A stretch of 38,817 nt of DNA. Source: Halodurantibacterium flavum (GTDB lineage Bacteria > Pseudomonadota > Alphaproteobacteria > Rhodobacterales > Rhodobacteraceae). Below the pieces are notes generated by a model, which saw only the letters and a list, made by a program, of their open reading frames with translations, was not told where the DNA came from and searched no databases. A program made the translations under genes and the position numbers. This document shows, piece by piece, positions 34,183 to 38,817 of this stretch (position 1 is its first letter; every line of letters begins with the position of its first letter). Location: positions 1 to 38,817 of the forward strand of contig NZ_JBHUGH010000008.1 of assembly GCF_042681825.1 (NCBI RefSeq). The letters run 5' to 3'.

Positions 34183-35004
34183 ATGCCGGACGGCAGCCGC
34201 ATGGAAGCGTTGCAGCGCAGCCGGGGCGAGGGGCGCGTCTCGCTCGTGCTCCGGCAGGGCCGTGCTTCGGTCGGCCAGCTGCGGCAGGCCGGATCGGCCA
34301 AGGTGATGCTGCCACGCAGTCATGGCCCGGTGCCTGAGGTTGTATTTCTCAACACTTCCGGGGGGCTGACCGGCGGCGACCACATCCGGTTTTCGATGGA
34401 TGTGGGGCCGGGCTGCGACGTGGTCGGCACCACCCAGACGGCGGAACGCGCCTATGCCAGCGCGGGCGGCGCGGCGCGGCTTGATGTCGATCTGTCGGTG
34501 GGACAGGGCGGGCGGCTGGACTGGCTGCCGCAGGAAACGATCCTCTTTCAGGACAGCGCCTTGCAGCGTCGGACCTCGGTAGATCTTGCGGGCGATGCGA
34601 CGCTGATCCTGTCCGAGATGCTGGTTCTGGGGCGGGCGGCGATGGGTGAGACGATCACACGGCTTGCCCTGTCGGACTGGCGCGAGGTGCGGCGCGCGGG
34701 CCGACCCGTGCTGCTGGAGCCGTTTTCGCTGCAGGATGCGGCGCTGGGCCATTCCGCCACCACGGGCGAGGCGCGCGCCATGGCGACGGTCGCCCTGATC
34801 ACGCAGGGGGCAGAGGACGCGCTGATCCCGGTGCGGAGTGCCTTGGCGGCGCAGGCGGAGGTGGATGCCGCTGCCTCGGCCTGGGACGGGAAATGCGTGC
34901 TGCGCCTGATGGCCGCCGATGCTTTGCCCTTGAAGCGGGCCGTGGCGGCCGTAATGCTTGTGCTGCGGGCGGGGCGGCCCTTGCCCCGTGTCTGGCAGAT
35001 CTGA
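34183..35004 (+). CDS. ureD: Urease accessory protein UreD
   Basis: The 273-residue UreD/UreH chaperone, with UreF and UreG, delivers nickel to apo-urease. Conserved blocks are VFLNTSGGLTGGDHIRF, TTQTAERAYAS and LDWLPQETILFQDSAL. ATG 34183 follows a strong GGGGGTGAGG site and gives the usual length; the frame is open upstream to 34036 but that part is not UreD-like. It is the first gene of the urease cluster. Confidence 0.92.
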   Translation: MPDGSRMEALQRSRGEGRVSLVLRQGRASVGQLRQAGSAKVMLPRSHGPVPEVVFLNTSGGLTGGDHIRFSMDVGPGCDVVGTTQTAERAYASAGGAARLDVDLSVGQGGRLDWLPQETILFQDSALQRRTSVDLAGDATLILSEMLVLGRAAMGETITRLALSDWREVRRAGRPVLLEPFSLQDAALGHSATTGEARAMATVALITQGAEDALIPVRSALAAQAEVDAAASAWDGKCVLRLMAADALPLKRAVAAVMLVLRAGRPLPRVWQI

Positions 35005-35016
35005 CGGAGATACTGA

Positions 35017-35319
35017 ATGAACCTCAGCCCCCGCGAAAAGGACAAGCTGCTGATCAGCCTCGCCGCCATGGTGGCGCGCAACCGGCTGGAACGCGGCGTG
35101 AAACTCAACCACCCCGAGGCCATCGCCCTCATCACCGATTTCGTCGTCGAAGGCGCGCGCGACGGGCGCAGCGTCGCCGATCTGATGGAGGCCGGCGCCC
35201 ATGTCGTGCGCGCCGATCAGTGCATGTCGGGGATCGCCGAGATGATCCATGATGTGCAGGTCGAGGCCACTTTCCCCGACGGCACCAAGCTTGTCACCGT
35301 CCACCACCCCATCCGCTGA
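35017..35319 (+). CDS. ureA: Urease subunit gamma
   Basis: The 100-residue protein is nearly identical in layout to all UreA proteins: MNLSPREKDKLLISLAAMVA, KLNHPEAIALITDFVVEGARDG, DLMEAGAHVVRADQCMSGI and VEATFPDGTKLVTVHHPI. It is one of the three structural subunits of nickel urease and lies 12 bp after ureD. Confidence 0.97.
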   Translation: MNLSPREKDKLLISLAAMVARNRLERGVKLNHPEAIALITDFVVEGARDGRSVADLMEAGAHVVRADQCMSGIAEMIHDVQVEATFPDGTKLVTVHHPIR

Positions 35320-35335
35320 GTCTGAAAGGACCGCC

Positions 35336-35428
35336 ATGTCCCGCATCGCTGCCATCCTGTCGCGCCTTTTGTCCCCCGCTCCGGTCCCTGTTCCCGTGCG
35401 GGTCAACCCCAAGGGGCCGCGCCGGTGA
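35336..35428 (+). CDS. 30-residue small ORF between ureA and ureB
   Basis: ATG 35336 is preceded by GAAAGGA at a good distance. The frame reads MSRIAAILSRLLSPAPVPVP, then VRVNPKGPRR, before a TGA that overlaps the GTG start of ureB (GTGA). The peptide has an amphipathic or membrane-like N-terminal helix and a basic Pro-rich tail. It may be a real small protein or a leader that couples ureB translation to ureA. I do not know a described family. Confidence 0.5.
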   Translation: MSRIAAILSRLLSPAPVPVPVRVNPKGPRR

Positions 35429-35730
35429 TCCCCGGCGAGGTCTTTCCGGCACCGGGCGATATCGAACTGAACGCCGGCGCCCCGGCGATCACGCTGCGCG
35501 TCGCGAACACCGGCGACCGCCCGGTGCAGGTCGGTAGCCATTACCACTTTGCCGAGGTGAACCCGGGGCTCGACTTTGACCGCGTCGCGGCGCGGGGCTA
35601 CCGGCTCGACATCGCCGCCGGGACCGCGGTGCGGTTCGAGCCCGGCCAGACACGCGAGGTGCAGCTTGTTCCCCTTGGGGGCGACCGGCGCGTCTATGGC
35701 TTCAACCGTTCGGTCATGGGGCCGCTGTGA
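35425..35730 (+). CDS. ureB: Urease subunit beta
   Basis: The 101-residue UreB starts at GTG 35425 with IPGEVFPAPGDIELNAG, the conserved beginning of the family. It continues NTGDRPVQVGSHYHFAEVNPGLDFDR and ends RRVYGFNRSVMGPL. The GTG overlaps the stop of the small ORF and has no strong ribosome-binding site of its own, so coupling is likely. It is a structural subunit of urease. Confidence 0.96.
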   Translation: MIPGEVFPAPGDIELNAGAPAITLRVANTGDRPVQVGSHYHFAEVNPGLDFDRVAARGYRLDIAAGTAVRFEPGQTREVQLVPLGGDRRVYGFNRSVMGPL

Positions 35731-36086
35731 AACGGACCGCTGTGAAAAGCGCCCCCTTTGCCGGGCTTGGAACCCCGGTCGATTACTGGCGTGCCGGCCT
35801 TGCCTTCTGGACCATGGCGGCCGAGGCGCAGACGGTGATCGCGCTGCGCTCTCTGGGGATGATGGGGTTCTGGGCCTATCCGGCCGGAGAGGCCGTGCGC
35901 ATGGTGGCCGAAAAACAAGCCGCCTTTCTTCAAACGGCGCAGGCGGCGGCAACCGGTGCGATGCGCGCTGAGAGGCCCGCGCGGCTGGCCGCTGCCGTGA
36001 TCCGGCCGGTCGGGCGCAAGACCCGCGCCAATGTTGCCCGCCTGACCAAGGCGGGGCCTGCCGCCCTGCAGCCACCCCGCAAATAA
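35727..36086 (+). CDS. Small hypothetical protein between ureB and ureC
   Basis: This 119-residue Ala-rich helical protein starts at GTG overlapping the ureB stop by 4 bp. It includes WRAGLAFWTMAAEAQTVIAL, continuing RSLGMMGFWAYP, and a basic Ala-rich C-terminal half. Similar proteins are found inside Rhodobacteraceae urease operons and are sometimes labelled antifreeze-like only because of their alanine content. Its role in urease assembly is not known. Coupling on the 5' side supports real expression. Confidence 0.7.
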   Translation: MKRTAVKSAPFAGLGTPVDYWRAGLAFWTMAAEAQTVIALRSLGMMGFWAYPAGEAVRMVAEKQAAFLQTAQAAATGAMRAERPARLAAAVIRPVGRKTRANVARLTKAGPAALQPPRK

Positions 36087-36111
36087 CCGCCCGCACCGCC
36101 AAGAGGACAAG

Positions 36112-37821
36112 ATGCCCGCAAGGATTTCCCGCGCCACCTATGCCGACATGTATGGCCCCACCACGGGCGACCGGCTGCGGCTGGCGGATACCGACCTGAT
36201 CATCGAGGTGGAACGCGACCTGACCACCTATGGGGAAGAGGTCAAGTTCGGTGGCGGCAAGGTGATCCGCGACGGGATGGGTCAAAGCCAGATGACCCGC
36301 GCCGAGGGCGCGATGGATACGGTCATCACCAATGCGCTGATCCTCGATCACACGGGAATCTACAAGGCCGATGTCGGCCTGCGCGATGGGCGGATCGCGC
36401 GCATCGGCAAGGCCGGCAACCCCGATACGCAACCCGCGGTCAATATCGTGATCGGCCCGGGCACCGAGATCATCGCCGGTGAGGGGCGCATCCTGACCGC
36501 GGGCGGGTTCGATGCCCATATCCACTTCATCTGCCCGCAACAGATCGACGACGCGCTGCATTCCGGGGTGACGACGATGCTCGGCGGCGGCACGGGGCCG
36601 GCGCACGGAACATTGGCCACGACCTGCACGCCGGGGCCCTGGCATATCGGACGGATGATGCAGGCGCTGGACGCGGTGCCGGTGAATATCGGCCTTTCGG
36701 GCAAGGGCAACGCGAGCCTCCCTGCGGCGCTGGTCGAACAGGTGCAGGCGGGGGTCTGCGCGCTGAAACTGCATGAGGACTGGGGCACGACGCCGGGCGC
36801 CATCGACTGCTGCCTTTCAGTCGCGGACGATCTCGACGTGCAGGTGATGATCCATACGGACACGCTGAACGAGAGCGGGTTCGTCGAAAACACGCTCGCC
36901 GCCATTGGCGACCGGACGATCCACGCCTTTCATACCGAGGGGGCGGGGGGTGGCCACGCGCCCGACATCATGAAGGTCGTGAGTCATCCGAACGTGATCC
37001 CCAGTTCGACCAACCCGACCATGCCCTACACGGTCAACACGATCGAAGAGCATCTCGACATGCTCATGGTCTGCCACCATCTCGACAAGTCGATCCCCGA
37101 GGATGTCGCCTTTGCCGAAAGCCGTATCCGGCGCGAGACGATTGCCGCCGAGGATATCCTGCATGACATGGGCGCGTTCTCGATCATATCATCCGACAGC
37201 CAGGCGATGGGGCGCGTGGGCGAGGTCATCACCCGCACCTGGCAGACCGCGCACAAGATGAAGGTGCAGCGCGGCCGCCTGTCCGAGGAAACCGGCGACA
37301 ACGACAATTTCCGCGTCCGCCGCTATGTGGCAAAATACACGATCAACCCGGCCATCGCGCATGGCATGTCCCGGGAGATCGGGTCGGTCGAGGAAGGCAA
37401 GCGCGCCGATCTGGTGCTCTGGTCGCCGGCGTTTTTCGGGGCCAAGCCTGATATGGTGCTGGTAGGCGGGGCGATTACCATGGCCCAGATGGGCGATCCC
37501 AATGCCTCGATCCCCACGCCGCAGCCGGTCTATACGCGGCCGATGTTCGGGGCGATGGGCCGGGCGGTAGAGCGCAGCGCGGTGATCTTTGCCTCGCAAG
37601 GGGCGGTCGAGGCCGGGGTTGGCGCGCAACTGGGGCTCGCAAAGGACCTGGTGGCCGTCAGGGGCACGCGCGGCATTGGCAAACGCGATATGCGGCTGAA
37701 CGACGCGATGCCTCGGGTCGAGGTCAACCCCGAGACCTATGAGGTCCGGGCGGACGGTGTCCTGCTGAGCTGCGAGCCGGCGGCCGAGCTTCCGCTGGCA
37801 CAGCGGTATTTTCTGTTCTAG
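36112..37821 (+). CDS. ureC: Urease subunit alpha
   Basis: The 569-residue catalytic subunit splits urea to ammonia and carbamate at a dinickel centre. Ligands are present: H136 and H138 (FDAHIHF), carbamylated K219 (CALKLHEDWG), H248 (MIHTDTLNESG), H274 (FHTEGAGGGHAPD) and D362 (SSDSQAMGR). The mobile-flap C321-H322 is also present. All sit two residues above the Klebsiella numbering. The start follows AAGAGGA. It is intact; ureE, ureF and ureG, usually next, are not in the remaining ~1 kb. Confidence 0.97.
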   Translation: MPARISRATYADMYGPTTGDRLRLADTDLIIEVERDLTTYGEEVKFGGGKVIRDGMGQSQMTRAEGAMDTVITNALILDHTGIYKADVGLRDGRIARIGKAGNPDTQPAVNIVIGPGTEIIAGEGRILTAGGFDAHIHFICPQQIDDALHSGVTTMLGGGTGPAHGTLATTCTPGPWHIGRMMQALDAVPVNIGLSGKGNASLPAALVEQVQAGVCALKLHEDWGTTPGAIDCCLSVADDLDVQVMIHTDTLNESGFVENTLAAIGDRTIHAFHTEGAGGGHAPDIMKVVSHPNVIPSSTNPTMPYTVNTIEEHLDMLMVCHHLDKSIPEDVAFAESRIRRETIAAEDILHDMGAFSIISSDSQAMGRVGEVITRTWQTAHKMKVQRGRLSEETGDNDNFRVRRYVAKYTINPAIAHGMSREIGSVEEGKRADLVLWSPAFFGAKPDMVLVGGAITMAQMGDPNASIPTPQPVYTRPMFGAMGRAVERSAVIFASQGAVEAGVGAQLGLAKDLVAVRGTRGIGKRDMRLNDAMPRVEVNPETYEVRADGVLLSCEPAAELPLAQRYFLF

Positions 37822-37854
37822 CGGCGGTGAAGTCTGGCGACGGGAAGTGTTTCG

Positions 37855-37925
37855 AAAGGCGCGTTGCGCTGAACGATGCGATGCTGCGGGTTGGGGTCGA
37901 TCCGTGCATAGGCGGAATTGCGGGA
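37855..37925 (+). pseudogene. Degenerate duplicate of the ureC 3' end
   Basis: The DNA GCTGAACGATGCGATGC at ~37869 matches ureC at ~37696 with one change. About 37 bp can be aligned with roughly seven mismatches, and in frame it gives LNDAMLRVGVDP against LNDAMPRVEVNP in ureC. The mismatch level suggests an old duplication or recombination scar rather than an assembly error. Confidence 0.5.
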
Positions 37926-38149
37926 GGGGGCGCCGTGGCGCGGATGGGGCAGTCAATCCCGGCATGACGAACTTGCGCCGTCCCAGTGCCTCGGCCGCCA
38001 TTGAACGGCCGTTCGCATGACGGGTTGATCCGCGAGTCACAGCCTCCGGAAACTTCATGGCGTGCGCTCGACTATTAACTGCGGAGAGCAGTTGCCGTCC
38101 CCTTCCCCAAAGTCGCCCCAGCACCTGCGGCAGTTTCGGGCAGTTTATC

Positions 38150-38238
38150 CGACCCGCCGCCCGCCCGGGGGCAACAGCCATGCGCCGGCGCTGCCGGTCG
38201 GTCGGCATCTCGACCCGCCGCCCGCCCGGGGGCAACAG
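38150..38238. repeat. Pair of exact 28-bp direct repeats, 33 bp apart
   Basis: Copies at 38150-38177 and 38211-38238 begin CGACCCGCCGCC and end GGGGGCAACAG. The period is 61 bp. The spacer is 33 bp and not repeated. No third copy is seen on either side at the same period, and no cas gene is in the window. Confidence 0.85.
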
Positions 38239-38497
38239 TGTTCCGACAAGCCTTGGCAACCCGGTACGGCACGATAACGGCATCACCGGCACCATCCGAG
38301 CGCCACGATATCCGTCACAGCCGTATAGTCAGGCCAGAGCCGCATCAGCCTCAGAAAACGCCCCCTACGCAGTGGGACCCGCCGCCGGGGGCCGTCCGAC
38401 AGAAGTAAACGCATCCCGATGCCCCTATGCGGCACGATATAGGCGAGGTTCCCCGCGCTGGTCGCCAGATGGGCATGGCCCGCTTCCGGCACAGATG

Positions 38498-38746
38498 TCA
38501 GCCCCTTGCAAAGCTGCCCGCATCGCTGCGTTGCGAGACAACGACCTCCTTGCGGTGGCTCACGCGGTAATATGCGGGGTTCGCGAGAACCTCTTCCGGC
38601 AGGCGGGCCCGGTCGAACAGATTACACCGATATTGTTCGACCTCCACTACATGGCGAGAACCTTCCACCCGATCGGGGCCTTGCAGGAACAGCGTGCGTA
38701 TTCCACGGAAGATGGGCATCGATTCCACGGCATCGTGGGCAGCCAT
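38498..38746 (-). CDS. Possible protein fragment of unknown function
   Basis: A minus-strand frame reads RHVVEVEQYRCNLFDRARLP, continuing EEVLANPAYYRVSHRKEVVV, which has a natural-looking composition unlike the GC-shadow frames around it. No start with a good ribosome-binding site and no known domain were found, and the frame is only 82 residues. It may be the remnant of a larger gene cut off near the end of the window. Confidence 0.3.
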   Translation of the reverse strand: MAAHDAVESMPIFRGIRTLFLQGPDRVEGSRHVVEVEQYRCNLFDRARLPEEVLANPAYYRVSHRKEVVVSQRSDAGSFARG

Positions 38747-38817
38747 TCCACGCCTCGGGCAGTCTGGCCGACTGGTGCATGGAGTCAGGCTCGACCCGTC
38801 GGGTCAAGCGGTTTCAT

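Larger units (their letters stand above)
37822..38817. other. Intergenic stretch after ureC without a convincing gene
   Basis: This nearly 1-kb region has only short open frames. From 37855 one frame reads RRVALNDAMLRVGVDP, a degenerate copy of the ureC C-terminal segment RLNDAMPRVEVNP. A pair of 28-bp direct repeats lies at 38150-38238. On the minus strand two frames (38283-38492, 38498-38746) show protein-like stretches but no family I recognise. The region looks like decayed or rearranged sequence. Confidence 0.5.

Noticed and set aside
34051..36774. 907-residue minus-strand open frame across the urease genes
   Set aside because: It is the antisense shadow of ureD, ureA, ureB and ureC, with no domain and a composition typical of high-GC shadow frames.
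38150..38238. CRISPR array (28-bp repeats, 33-bp spacer)
   Set aside because: Only two repeat copies, no third at the expected period, no cas genes in the window, and the repeat is a low-complexity GC-rich sequence.

Overview
The window is high-GC DNA from an alphaproteobacterium, most probably a Rhodobacterales/Paracoccus-like member of the Rhodobacteraceae. This rests on the core-gene order pyrC-pyrE-dnaB-alr, the protein styles and the urease arrangement; no rRNA or tRNA gene was seen to confirm it. The left ~28 kb is accessory DNA full of mobile-element debris. The right ~10 kb looks like ordinary chromosome.

Positions 1-8.9 kb: the tail of an IS5-family element and an ORF-less group II intron precede a compact aromatic-degradation operon on the + strand. 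It encodes a [2Fe-2S] ferredoxin, a bicupin gentisate/salicylate-type ring-cleavage dioxygenase, a NahE-like hydratase-aldolase, a NahD-like isomerase, a type I extradiol dioxygenase, a ferredoxin reductase (broken by a 20-bp duplication containing an N, probably an assembly error), an OmpW-type porin and a beta-class GST. Together they resemble the electron-transfer, ring-cleavage, side-chain-removal and uptake parts of a naphthalene/PAH pathway. No oxygenase alpha/beta subunits are present in the window. A serine-recombinase remnant and a VOC protein follow.

Positions 8.9-15.0 kb: a mobile-element pile-up. It holds an IS66 element (tnpABC), an IS3-family (IS407-type) element with a visible 4-bp target duplication, an IS110/IS1111-type element nested inside it whose transposase carries a premature stop, a decayed IS256 transposase and an IS5-type fragment.

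Positions 15.0-28.3 kb: the most interesting region, a probable extracellular or periplasmic beta-glucan locus that I do not recognise as a described system. It contains a cellulose-synthase-like GT2 without PilZ, three DUF3131 proteins (one fused to an SGNH hydrolase, one with a lost motif), an OpgC-type acyltransferase, a small beta-barrel-like protein and a GH16 glucanase-like protein. Beside these sit a GAF protein and a partner-switching cassette (membrane PP2C phosphatase, STAS antagonist, HATPase kinase). GT2, DUF3131 and OpgC overlap by 4 bp each and form one operon.

Positions 28.3-38.8 kb: core genes. A damaged pqiA-like remnant marks the edge of the accessory DNA. It is followed by alr, dnaB, pyrE, pyrC and a small secreted protein on the - strand, then ureD-ureA-sORF-ureB-orf-ureC on the + strand. 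The last ~1 kb has no convincing gene. It contains a degenerate copy of the ureC tail and a pair of 28-bp direct repeats; ureEFG are not in the window.
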